From the NCBI GenBank assembly GCA_020201305.1, contig JAIVHC010000004.1:3756-17154 (forward strand): a stretch of 13,399 bases of DNA, in the 5' to 3' direction. The notes under the pieces are model-generated. The model was given only the letters and a program-made list of their open reading frames with translations, was not told the origin of the DNA and searched no databases. A program made the position numbers and the translations under genes. The first letter of the stretch is position 1; every line of letters starts with the position of its first letter. Below are positions 1 through 6,279 of the stretch, piece after piece. The DNA comes from Geobacteraceae bacterium. Its GTDB lineage: Bacteria > Desulfobacterota > Desulfuromonadia > Desulfuromonadales > Desulfuromonadaceae.

Positions 1-4
1 AAAT

Positions 5-38
5 AAAAAAAGCCCTGTGCAGGGCACAGGGCTTTTTT
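5..38 (-). terminator. Rho-independent terminator of the cold-shock gene (bidirectional form)
   Basis: A perfect 9-bp stem (GCCCTGTGC at 12-20, GCACAGGGC at 24-32) closes a 3-nt AGG loop. It has seven A on the left (5-11) and six T on the right (33-38), so it can act in both directions. It lies 20 nt past the cold-shock stop codon and should end that minus-strand transcript. It may also serve a convergent gene beyond the left edge of the window. Confidence 0.92.
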
Positions 39-58
39 GAATTTAAGGTAGGTATTGC

Positions 59-259
59 TTAAATCTTGTTGACGTTGGCCGCCTGAGGACCTTTTTGCCC
101 GTCGGTAATTTCAAACTCTACCCGATCGCCTTCTGCGAGAGACTTGAAACCGTCTCCATTAATTGCAGAAAAATGTACAAATACATCGGGGCCGCCATCT
201 TGCTCAATGAAACCAAAACCTTTTGCGTCATTGAACCACTTTACTGAACCTTGTGCCAT
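59..259 (-). CDS. Cold-shock protein, CspA family
   Basis: This is a 66-residue single cold-shock domain protein, the normal length for the family. It starts MAQGSVKWFNDAKGFGFI and carries both nucleic-acid-binding motifs: RNP1 (KGFGFI, about residues 13-18) and RNP2 (VFVHF, about 26-30). Family members bind single-stranded RNA or DNA in the cytoplasm and melt mRNA structure, often during cold or growth transitions. The ATG is set by an AAGGAG site 9 nt upstream. The gene follows ftsK on the same strand after about 215 nt and ends at a strong terminator. That spacing suggests its own promoter and a long leader. Which csp paralogue this is cannot be told from sequence alone. Confidence 0.95.
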   Translation of the reverse strand: MAQGSVKWFNDAKGFGFIEQDGGPDVFVHFSAINGDGFKSLAEGDRVEFEITDGQKGPQAANVNKI

Positions 260-474
260 TGTTTCTAACTCCTTTTTTTGCCGATCTTTATCGGTCTGTT
301 ACTGCGTTTTCAGCCGGATTTCCGTGGAACGTTACGTACCCAAAGTCAAAAGAACTCCGTACTAAACTGAAAACATGCTGCAACCTACCATGGCCCAAAC
401 GGACTGTGCAAGTAAAATGTGTCTGCCTATGAACATTTTTTATAGATTGTGGGATGCCGCTTGGTGGATAGCGA
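260..474 (-). promoter_or_regulatory. Leader/promoter region of the cold-shock gene
   Basis: About 215 nt lie between the ftsK stop and the cold-shock ATG, with no plausible ORF. A small hairpin (CCGAT-AAAG-ATCGG, 281-294) sits directly upstream of the SD. Possible -35-like TTGCAC and TTGACT elements occur, but none has a convincing -10, so no promoter is assigned. I see no good terminator for ftsK here. Long structured leaders are known for cspA-type genes; that this one works that way is inference. Confidence 0.4.
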
Positions 475-2799
475 TTATTCATGCGAGGAGATCAGGACCT
501 CACGCCCCTTGCTGGTGCCGTCGGATGGCCCCACAATTCCCTCTTTTTCCATCTGTTCAATGATGCGTGCAGCACGGTTGTAGCCGATGCGCAGGCGGCG
601 TTGAATCATGGAGATGGATGCTTGCTGCGCCTGTGCGACAAGGGCAAGAGCTTCATCCCAGCGCTCGTCGTATTCAGTATCGCCATCCGCGCCGGTGCCA
701 TCCTGATCGTGGGGGGGCGTAAGAATACTGGTGTCATATTCAGGGTTGGCCTGCTTGGCCAGAAATTCTACCACGCGTTGTACTTCCAGTTCCGACACAA
801 ACGCACCGTGGACGCGCTGCAGGCTCCCGGTTCCGGGGGGAAGAAACAGCATATCTCCCATCCCCAGCAGGGTTTCGGCCCCCATGCTGTCGAGAATAGT
901 TCTGGAATCGATGCGAGAAAATACCTTGAAGGATATACGTGTAGGAAAGTTGGCCTTTATAAGCCCCGTGATGACATCGACACTGGGGCGCTGGGTTGCC
1001 AGAATCAGATGGATCCCGGCGGCGCGGGCCATCTGGGCAAGACGCGCAATGTGTTCTTCAATTTCGCGCCCTGCGACCATCATAAGGTCGGCAAGTTCAT
1101 CCACCACTACAACGAGATATGGCAGATGCTCGTGTTCGAGGTCTTCATCCGTTCCGAGCGCGGCGTATTGAGTCGGGTCCATTTCAGTCGAGGCGGGATC
1201 AATCCCCATCGCTTCTGAGGAGTGACCCTCATGTTCTTCCTGCGCGGCCGTTGCTGCTTCCAGGCGTGCAAGGCGTTCCTTGTCCTTTTCTTCTTTGGCA
1301 AGTTTCTTGTTGTAGCCATCGATATTGCGCACCCCTTTATCCGCCATGAGCTTGTAGCGCCGTTCCATCTCGCGCACTGCCCAGCCCAGGGCAAGAGAGG
1401 CCTTCTTGGGGTCGGTCACAACTGGAAGGAGGAGGTGGGGGATCCCTTCGTAGATGGAAAGTTCCAGCATCTTGGGGTCCACCAGGATAACACGCACATC
1501 CTCGGGGTCTGCCTTGTAAAGCAGGGAGAGAATCATGGTATTGATGGACACCGATTTACCGCTACCGGTGGAGCCTGCGACCAGCAGGTGCGGCATCTTG
1601 GTGAGATCTGTTACGACGGGCTGGCCGAAGATGTCCTTCCCCAGGGCCAGAGGAAGTCTGCCGCCGTTTTTGCGGAACTGATCCGAGGCAATGATATCCT
1701 TGAGGTACAGAGTTTCGCGCGTATTGTTGGGGATCTCAATCCCCACTACGCCACGCCCCGGAATGGGGGCGACAATGCGGATTGAAGTAGCGCGCAACGC
1801 CATGGAAAGATCGTCTGAAAGCCCGGCTATTTTATTCACCTTGATTCCCGGTGCGGGGGCAAATTCAAACATGGTGACCACCGGTCCCGGCTTCACCTCT
1901 ACCACTTCACCACTGACGTTGAAGTCCTTGAGTTTGTTTTCCAAAATGCGCGCCATTGCCATCAGGGACTCGCGATCCACTGGTGGAGCGCTTTCCCCTT
2001 CATGATCGAGAAGAGACAGGGATGGCATGTGGTAGGTGCTGGATGATTCAACAAAGTCAAAGGCAGCCTGGATTTCTGGTTCCTTCTCCTTGTTGCCCGC
2101 CTTGCCTTTGTTCTTGTTTGAGTTTTTTTTCTCCCTGGGTTGCTTGGGTTCCGGGGCAGCAATACGAGGTTCTGCTGCTTTGGCTTTTTCCTTTTCGCTT
2201 TTCTTCAATTCTCTCTTTTGCTGGCGCTGCTCAAGGGTATGCGCCATGCGTTCACCGAAACCGGCAAAAAACAGGGTAAGAGAAAAGCGGGTCATTATCA
2301 TGGCCGAGACCACACAACATACCAGCAATACCAGCGCCGCGCCGGCGGTGTTCAGGTATTGGGCCAGAAAGTTGTGCAGCAGACGCCCCATGGCACCTCC
2401 GGCTTCGGCAATTTTTTCTCCCCCCAGATGGATACTGTGGAGACGCAAAGCCAATAATCCGGCGCCGGACATGATGAATATGATAAAGGATACAACTTTG
2501 TATGGGCGCAATTTCACCGCGCGTGCCCGCAGGAGCCTCCATGCGAGAAAAAACGCCACCAGCGGCAACAATAACGCCGGAAGGCCGATGAACTGGTACA
2601 GAATATCAGCGAGGTGAGCCCCGACAATCCCACCGTAGTTCTGGATCCGCTCCGGATCCAGATTGTTGTTGAAGGACGGATCCGCGTTGTTGAAGGAAGC
2701 CAGACACAGGAGCAGATACGTCCCCAGGGCGAGCCAGGCAAGAGCTGCAATTTCACGTTTTAAACGCTGAAGACGCGATGTTTCAGGAGCTTGATCCAT
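475..2799 (-). CDS. ftsK: DNA translocase FtsK/SpoIIIE
   Basis: FtsK is a membrane-anchored hexameric ATPase that pumps chromosomal DNA at the division septum and activates XerCD recombination at dif. Counted from the ATG at 2799 the protein has 774 residues. The N-terminus has about four membrane segments (near 19-36, 66-91, 102-120 and 148-172), then a short basic K/E/P-rich linker (about 190-245). The motor follows, with Walker A GSTGSGKS (409-416) and Walker B LVVVVDELAD (562-571). A winged-helix gamma domain that reads polar DNA signals closes the protein (about 710-774, ending ISMIQRRLRIGYNRAARII and on). A charged insert of about 60 residues (497-557) separates the Walker motifs. An in-frame TTG at 2814 would add five residues. 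Neither start has a strong SD, so ATG was preferred. The gene follows uppP on the same strand. Confidence 0.96.
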   Translation of the reverse strand: MDQAPETSRLQRLKREIAALAWLALGTYLLLCLASFNNADPSFNNNLDPERIQNYGGIVGAHLADILYQFIGLPALLLPLVAFFLAWRLLRARAVKLRPYKVVSFIIFIMSGAGLLALRLHSIHLGGEKIAEAGGAMGRLLHNFLAQYLNTAGAALVLLVCCVVSAMIMTRFSLTLFFAGFGERMAHTLEQRQQKRELKKSEKEKAKAAEPRIAAPEPKQPREKKNSNKNKGKAGNKEKEPEIQAAFDFVESSSTYHMPSLSLLDHEGESAPPVDRESLMAMARILENKLKDFNVSGEVVEVKPGPVVTMFEFAPAPGIKVNKIAGLSDDLSMALRATSIRIVAPIPGRGVVGIEIPNNTRETLYLKDIIASDQFRKNGGRLPLALGKDIFGQPVVTDLTKMPHLLVAGSTGSGKSVSINTMILSLLYKADPEDVRVILVDPKMLELSIYEGIPHLLLPVVTDPKKASLALGWAVREMERRYKLMADKGVRNIDGYNKKLAKEEKDKERLARLEAATAAQEEHEGHSSEAMGIDPASTEMDPTQYAALGTDEDLEHEHLPYLVVVVDELADLMMVAGREIEEHIARLAQMARAAGIHLILATQRPSVDVITGLIKANFPTRISFKVFSRIDSRTILDSMGAETLLGMGDMLFLPPGTGSLQRVHGAFVSELEVQRVVEFLAKQANPEYDTSILTPPHDQDGTGADGDTEYDERWDEALALVAQAQQASISMIQRRLRIGYNRAARIIEQMEKEGIVGPSDGTSKGREVLISSHE

Positions 2800-2831
2800 G
2801 GGTAAATGACTCAAAAACAGAGAATGAAATG

Positions 2832-2921
2832 TACCGTTTTACTCGGTATTTGCGATTTAAACTCGCTTCTACGCAGAGCCGGTATGTTTTAAAACACGTA
2901 CATTAAGTGTGTGCTTAATGT
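2832..2921. repeat. Cluster of small inverted repeats between uppP and ftsK
   Basis: Four palindromic elements lie within 90 bp. They are TACCG-7-CGGTA (2832-2848), the imperfect GCGA...TCGC (2852-2866), the perfect 12-bp TGTTTTAAAACA (2885-2896), and ACATTAAG-TGTGTG-CTTAATGT with 8-bp arms (2900-2921). The last lies 11 nt past the uppP stop. On the minus strand it is followed within 5 nt by TTTT, so it could be a weak attenuator or a 3'-end-stabilising hairpin. The AT-rich palindromes could equally be operators for ftsK. The structure is seen; the function is not known. Confidence 0.5.
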
Positions 2922-2932
2922 TTAGCAGCACG

Positions 2933-3721
2933 TCAGGATAGCATAAATACCGCACATGCAACAGCCCAGCAATACAGGGCAAATACGCTCAGGCGCTGGC
3001 GTGCAAGGATGCGCAGGAGCATATGGATGGCAGCGAGACCACTGATAAATGCCATGGCTCCGCCAGCAAGATATACCGGAATCTGTTCTGTGGGCAGGTT
3101 CTGCATGTCGCCGATGGAGAGGAGTGTTGCCCCGGTTATGGCCGGCAGGGAGAGGAGAAAGGAAAAACGTGCCGCACTTGCACCGTCTACACCGCGGAAC
3201 AGCAGGGTGGCGATGGTGGCACCTGCGCGGGAAATCCCCGGGGCGATAGCAAGGGATTGCGCCACCCCGGTTATAAACGCATCGGTGAAGGTGATGCTCT
3301 CTATGGAACGTTTGCCATGACGCCAGCGCTGCGCCGCAAACAACAGGGTCCCGGTGATCAGCAGCATACACGCCACGGCGAACATGTTGTCGAACATCCC
3401 GGTGAAGGTGTCCTTGAAGGTAAGACCAATCACTGCGGTGGGTATGGAACCGAAGATGATGAGCAGAAGGAGTTTGCGGTACTCTTTTCCCTGTGCAGTC
3501 TTGTCCCACGGGCATAAACACAGATTTTTGATGTCCTTGCTGAAGTACAATACCACGGCAATCAGGGTGCCAAAGTGCAGGATTACCTCAAAGAGAATAC
3601 CTGGTTGCTCGAAACCGGCAATAAAATGTTGCGCAATTGCCAAGTGCCCCGAGGATGAAACCGGGAGAAATTCAGTCAGCCCCTGGAGCAGGCCTAGGAA
3701 GATAGCTTGTAGCATGGTCAT
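2933..3721 (-). CDS. uppP: Undecaprenyl-diphosphate phosphatase (BacA/UppP family)
   Basis: This inner-membrane enzyme dephosphorylates undecaprenyl pyrophosphate to regenerate the lipid carrier for peptidoglycan and other surface polymers; overexpression gives bacitracin resistance. The 262 residues match the family length (about 265-275). The N-terminal signature GLTEFLPVSSSGHLAIAQ (about residues 14-31) holds the catalytic glutamate and histidine. The second signature PGISRAG (161-167) corresponds to the PGTSRSG loop with its catalytic arginine. Many hydrophobic segments run to the C-terminus. Two ATGs lie close together (MTM). The first was chosen because an AAAGGA site lies 12 nt upstream of it, which is rather far. 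The gene is 36 nt downstream of rnj on the same strand, probably one transcript. Confidence 0.95.
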   Translation of the reverse strand: MTMLQAIFLGLLQGLTEFLPVSSSGHLAIAQHFIAGFEQPGILFEVILHFGTLIAVVLYFSKDIKNLCLCPWDKTAQGKEYRKLLLLIIFGSIPTAVIGLTFKDTFTGMFDNMFAVACMLLITGTLLFAAQRWRHGKRSIESITFTDAFITGVAQSLAIAPGISRAGATIATLLFRGVDGASAARFSFLLSLPAITGATLLSIGDMQNLPTEQIPVYLAGGAMAFISGLAAIHMLLRILARQRLSVFALYCWAVACAVFMLS

Positions 3722-3757
3722 GGGAGAAGGTAGTCCTTTGCAAAAAAAATAAGGGGG

Positions 3758-5476
3758 TTAAGGGTGATGGATGGATGCGCTGACAAAGGGTCGATACCCC
3801 AGAACTTTCTTGCATACTGCAGTGCATTGTTTGGGGATTTCTGTATATAGCTGTTCCAGTTGCGCTGTTTCAATCTTTATCTGACCCGCAGGTGGACCTT
3901 CAGGAGATAATACCCGCATAGCCATTCTTCGAATCCGGGTCCTGATCTGTGCATCCAGGTCGCTGTGGCATGCCCGGTTGTTGATTCCGCTGAAGTGGAT
4001 TACGAGCTCCGGAGCAGATACGTCCGGGGTTGCGGATGCAAAAAACACACTTACGTGAATACATCCACCTCTGCCAATTTGTTTACGCTCCTCAAGCTGG
4101 GATGGTCCTACTTCAGCACCATTGTGCATGTCAATGTATACGGGAGTGCACGGGATTGAAGGCTCAAGTTTTGCTCCATTGCAGGAGAGTGTTGCTCCCA
4201 TACCATCCCGCAGGATCAGCGTGTTTTGCGCTTCAACCCCACATTGCTGTGCCAGCTGCGCATGTTGCACCAGGTGGCGTGGCTCTCCGTGCAAGGGGAT
4301 AAAAAATTGCGGTTTCACCAGTGCTGTGAGTTGGCGCAATTCTGCGGCGCACGCATGTCCGCTTACGTGTACCTGCGCATCTGCACCGGTGTAGATCTTC
4401 GCTCCCAGGCAGTACAACTGGTTCAACATAGCATTGACTTGCACCTCATTACCGGGGATTGTTCGCGCCGAGATAACCACGCTGTCCTGCGCCTTTATGT
4501 GCAGAAGGGGCTCAACTCCTGCGGCTAAGCGTTGCATGGCGCTTCCGGGTTCTCCCTGACAGCCGGAGGCGATAATACACAATTTTCCCCCTGGAGTGTA
4601 CTCCATAGCATGTTCAGCACGGATGATGGTGTGTGGTTTAACGCTTAGAAGGCCAAGGTTATGGGCTATGTTTATGTTTTCGCATAATCCACGCCCCAGG
4701 ATGACTACTTTACGTCCCGCATGTTCAGCTGCTGTGATGGCGAGCTGGATGCGATGAATATTGGAAGAGAAGGTGGAGATAAATACATTGCCGCTGCAGT
4801 GTGCATTTATACGGGTAAAAACCGGGACAAGATCCCTTTCGGAGGCACTGAAGCCGGAGTGCTCCACATTGGTGGAATCGGCCAGTAGAGCCAGAACCCC
4901 GGCATCGGCATAACGCCCCAGGGTGGCAAGATCCGTGGTTACGCCATCCACGGGGGACGGGTCGAGTTTGAAGTCACCGCTGTGAATTATGCATCCGGCA
5001 GTTGTGCTTATGGCGAGTCCTACACCGCGGGGGATGGAATGCGCTGTGCTGAACGCTTCGATGCTAAACGCACCACAGCTAAAAGGTTCTCGAGGCTGTA
5101 TCTGGTGCATGGGCGCACAACTTGAATATTTACGCTTCTGCAGGCGCGCCCGGATCAACTCCAGAGTGAAAGTCGTGGCGTAGATGGGGGGATTGTCCAA
5201 ATCTCGTAGAACAAAGGGGAGGGCGCCAATATGATCCTCATGCCCATGGGTTATCACTATGGCACAAATGCGTTCGCGCTGCTCGCGTAACCATTTAATA
5301 TCCGGCAGCATCAGATCAGTCCCCCTGAATTCTGCGCCGGCAAACATCAGGCCACAGTCAATCAGGAGGATGCTCCCCTGATGTTCAATGGCGAGAAGAT
5401 TCATCCCGATCTCCCCGGCTCCTCCAAAGGGTATGATTCGCACCAGGTCTTGTCTGGAACTTATATCTGTAAGCAT
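3758..5476 (-). CDS. rnj: Ribonuclease J (metallo-beta-lactamase/beta-CASP)
   Basis: RNase J is a cytoplasmic 5'-to-3' exo/endoribonuclease for mRNA decay and rRNA maturation. Counted from the ATG at 5476 (572 residues), the protein shows the beta-lactamase core RIIPFGGAGEIG (about 13-24) and the metal-binding THGHEDHIGA (76-85). HSGDF (165-169) and DSTN (200-203) follow. The beta-CASP motifs are SGCQGEP (304-310), TIPGNE (339-344), VSGHA (371-375) and HGEPRHL (396-402). The open frame extends to an ATG at 5539 (593 residues), but that start has no SD and adds 21 residues not typical of the family. The ATG at 5476 has GAGG 4 nt upstream and leaves a family-like N-terminus. The start is moderately certain and the function very certain. 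It is the first gene of the rnj-uppP unit. Confidence 0.95.
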   Translation of the reverse strand: MLTDISSRQDLVRIIPFGGAGEIGMNLLAIEHQGSILLIDCGLMFAGAEFRGTDLMLPDIKWLREQRERICAIVITHGHEDHIGALPFVLRDLDNPPIYATTFTLELIRARLQKRKYSSCAPMHQIQPREPFSCGAFSIEAFSTAHSIPRGVGLAISTTAGCIIHSGDFKLDPSPVDGVTTDLATLGRYADAGVLALLADSTNVEHSGFSASERDLVPVFTRINAHCSGNVFISTFSSNIHRIQLAITAAEHAGRKVVILGRGLCENINIAHNLGLLSVKPHTIIRAEHAMEYTPGGKLCIIASGCQGEPGSAMQRLAAGVEPLLHIKAQDSVVISARTIPGNEVQVNAMLNQLYCLGAKIYTGADAQVHVSGHACAAELRQLTALVKPQFFIPLHGEPRHLVQHAQLAQQCGVEAQNTLILRDGMGATLSCNGAKLEPSIPCTPVYIDMHNGAEVGPSQLEERKQIGRGGCIHVSVFFASATPDVSAPELVIHFSGINNRACHSDLDAQIRTRIRRMAMRVLSPEGPPAGQIKIETAQLEQLYTEIPKQCTAVCKKVLGYRPFVSASIHHP

Positions 5477-5582
5477 TAAACCTCGCTGGCAGTGAATGTG
5501 CTTGATGGCGTCGCAAAAATTCACCAACTGCTGCGCCATTATGTGAATAGTGGTAATTATCTCGCTGCTTCGACGTACCTAT

Positions 5583-5604
5583 GAGACGTTGCATGCAACG
5601 TCTC
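5583..5604. repeat. Perfect 22-bp palindrome (REP-like)
   Basis: The arms GAGACGTTGCA and TGCAACGTCTC are exact reverse complements with no loop. The right flank continues TAC, as if part of a longer element bordered by GTA and TAC, but the left flank is TAT so the repeat stops there. GTAGAGACG...CGTCTCTAC palindromes recur as intergenic repeats in several bacterial genomes, by my recollection. It lies 44 bp upstream of the longer rnj frame. It is not followed by a T run on either strand, so it is not a standard terminator. Confidence 0.6.
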
Positions 5605-5619
5605 TACAAAAACAATCAC

Positions 5620-5642
5620 GCGCCTTGCATTTGGCGCTTTTT
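5620..5642 (+). terminator. Orphan terminator-like hairpin on the plus strand
   Basis: The stem GCGCC (5620-5624) / GGCGC (5633-5637) encloses an 8-nt loop and is followed by TTTTT (5638-5642). No plus-strand gene precedes it; everything to the left is minus-strand rnj. It may stop antisense or spurious transcription, end an unseen small RNA, or simply be a hairpin in the rnj leader. The short stem keeps confidence low. Confidence 0.35.
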
Positions 5643-5714
5643 GCTTAGCCTTCTAATTTTGTGCTTTCTGCGAAAGCATCATGCTTAAGCTGTGCTGTTT
5701 GTCGGAGGGGGAAG

Positions 5715-5804
5715 ATGATAACGCTTGAGTGGCCACTATCCTACAACAGCGTAATGCTACACATTCATGTGAAATATTACAATATTTACATAGTCGCGCC
5801 ATGA
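5715..5804 (+). CDS. Possible small ORF, 29 codons, unknown
   Basis: An ATG at 5715 is preceded by a strong GGAGG 6 nt upstream (5704-5708) and opens a frame of 29 codons to a TGA at 5802-5804. The peptide begins MITLEWPLSYNSVML and its second half is rich in Y, I, H and V. No known family is recognised. It lies upstream of the rpsU promoter, so it is not obviously in the rpsU transcript. No clear promoter precedes it. The G-rich SD look-alike may be coincidence, and on the other strand this may be rnj leader. Confidence 0.2.
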   Translation: MITLEWPLSYNSVMLHIHVKYYNIYIVAP

Positions 5805-5835
5805 TCCGGGCGGGTGTTTTTCTGACTCCGTGCTC

Positions 5836-5864
5836 TTGACAAGTTGAGGTGGATCATATAATCT
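5836..5864 (+). promoter_or_regulatory. Sigma-70-type promoter of rpsU
   Basis: A consensus -35 TTGACA (5836-5841) is followed by overlapping -10 options: TATAAT (5857-5862, 15-bp spacer) and TAATCT (5859-5864, 17-bp spacer). Both lie about 60 bp upstream of the rpsU start, giving a leader of roughly 50 nt. The perfect -35 fits a highly expressed ribosomal gene. Confidence 0.8.
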
Positions 5865-5908
5865 GGCGCATCCACATAGTGGAAAAAGCAGTAGAGTATG
5901 ACGGAAGC

Positions 5909-5914
5909 GAGGTG
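5909..5914 (+). promoter_or_regulatory. Shine-Dalgarno site setting the rpsU TTG start
   Basis: GAGGTG matches the anti-SD end of 16S rRNA and lies 7 nt before the TTG at 5922. The next in-frame ATG (5937) has no comparable site, so this element decides the start. Confidence 0.75.
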
Positions 5915-5921
5915 AAGAACA

Positions 5922-6116
5922 TTGGAAATACAGGTAATGGACAACAACGTGGAAAAAGCTATCCGCGTCCTGAAGCGTAAGCTGCAGCAGGAGGGTCTTT
6001 TCCGCGAGATGAAACGGCGCAAGTTTTACGAGAAACCGAGTGTAAAGCGCAAGCGTAAAGAGAAGGAAGCCCAGCGTCGTCTGCGTAAAAAGATGCGCCA
6101 GATGCAGACTTACTAA
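5922..6116 (+). CDS. rpsU: 30S ribosomal protein S21
   Basis: This 64-residue, strongly basic protein of the small ribosomal subunit helps mRNA binding during initiation. The diagnostic S21 core VLKRKLQQEGLFREMKRR (about 16-33) is followed by FYEKPSVKRKRKEKEA and a K/R-rich tail. The start is TTG, giving MEIQVMDNNVEKAI. This matches the beta-strand-like start of the family, while the ATG five codons later would remove it. A consensus promoter lies upstream and a strong terminator immediately downstream, so it is probably a single-gene transcript. It is divergent from rnj. The sequence resembles the Desulfuromonadota type more than the E. coli type. Confidence 0.95.
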   Translation: MEIQVMDNNVEKAIRVLKRKLQQEGLFREMKRRKFYEKPSVKRKRKEKEAQRRLRKKMRQMQTY

Positions 6117-6146
6117 TAACTTATAGTAACGGCATCTGTTATTTAA

Positions 6147-6188
6147 GCAACAAAAAAGGGAGGTCATTTGACCTCCCTTTTTTGTTGC
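6147..6188 (+). terminator. Strong bidirectional terminator after rpsU
   Basis: A perfect 19-bp inverted repeat (6147-6165 with 6170-6188) has an ATTT loop. Its GC core GGGAGGTC/GACCTCCC is flanked by A6 and T6. It lies 31 nt past the rpsU stop and isolates rpsU from the permease gene. The T run makes it effective on the plus strand, and its symmetry would make it work on the other strand as well. Confidence 0.95.
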
Positions 6189-6208
6189 CGGGTTCGGGTA
6201 AAAAGCTG

Positions 6209-6233
6209 TGATATACTCTGGACTCAGCAGAGT
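6209..6233 (+). promoter_or_regulatory. Extended -10 promoter with overlapping dyad, upstream of the permease
   Basis: TG-A-TATACT (6209-6217) is a good extended -10 element without a recognisable -35, 63 nt before the GTG start. A perfect dyad ACTCTG-7-CAGAGT (6215-6233) overlaps the -10 and the expected +1. This is where a repressor would bind, or it could be a hairpin at the 5' end of the mRNA. Confidence 0.45.
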
Positions 6234-6279
6234 GGATTCTACGGACATTGAATGAACCTTATGCGAGCAGGGACCTTTC

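Larger units (their letters stand above)
5477..5835. other. Structured intergenic region between divergent rnj and rpsU
   Basis: Roughly 360-400 nt carry no large gene. From left to right I see a 22-bp perfect palindrome (5583-5604), a GC hairpin followed by T5 on the plus strand (5620-5642), and a 7-bp hairpin TGCTTTC-TGC-GAAAGCA (5662-5678 region) whose right arm can pair instead with the next ATGCTT. Next come a small ORF with a strong SD (5704-5804), a 10-bp palindrome AGTGGCCACT within it, and an AT-rich dyad at 5768-5790. Transcribed leftward, much of this would be the rnj leader. No convincing rnj promoter was found. Confidence 0.55.

Noticed and set aside
481..1218. Long open frame (245 codons) on the plus strand inside ftsK
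   Set aside because: It is antisense to the ftsK motor coding region, has no family resemblance and no SD, and its composition follows the opposite-strand gene.
5667..5678. TGCGAAAGCATC shared between the rnj/rpsU region and the gap leader (near 10432-10443, opposite strand) as a common regulatory motif
   Set aside because: In a 13-kb window several 12-mers are expected to recur by chance, and the contexts differ.
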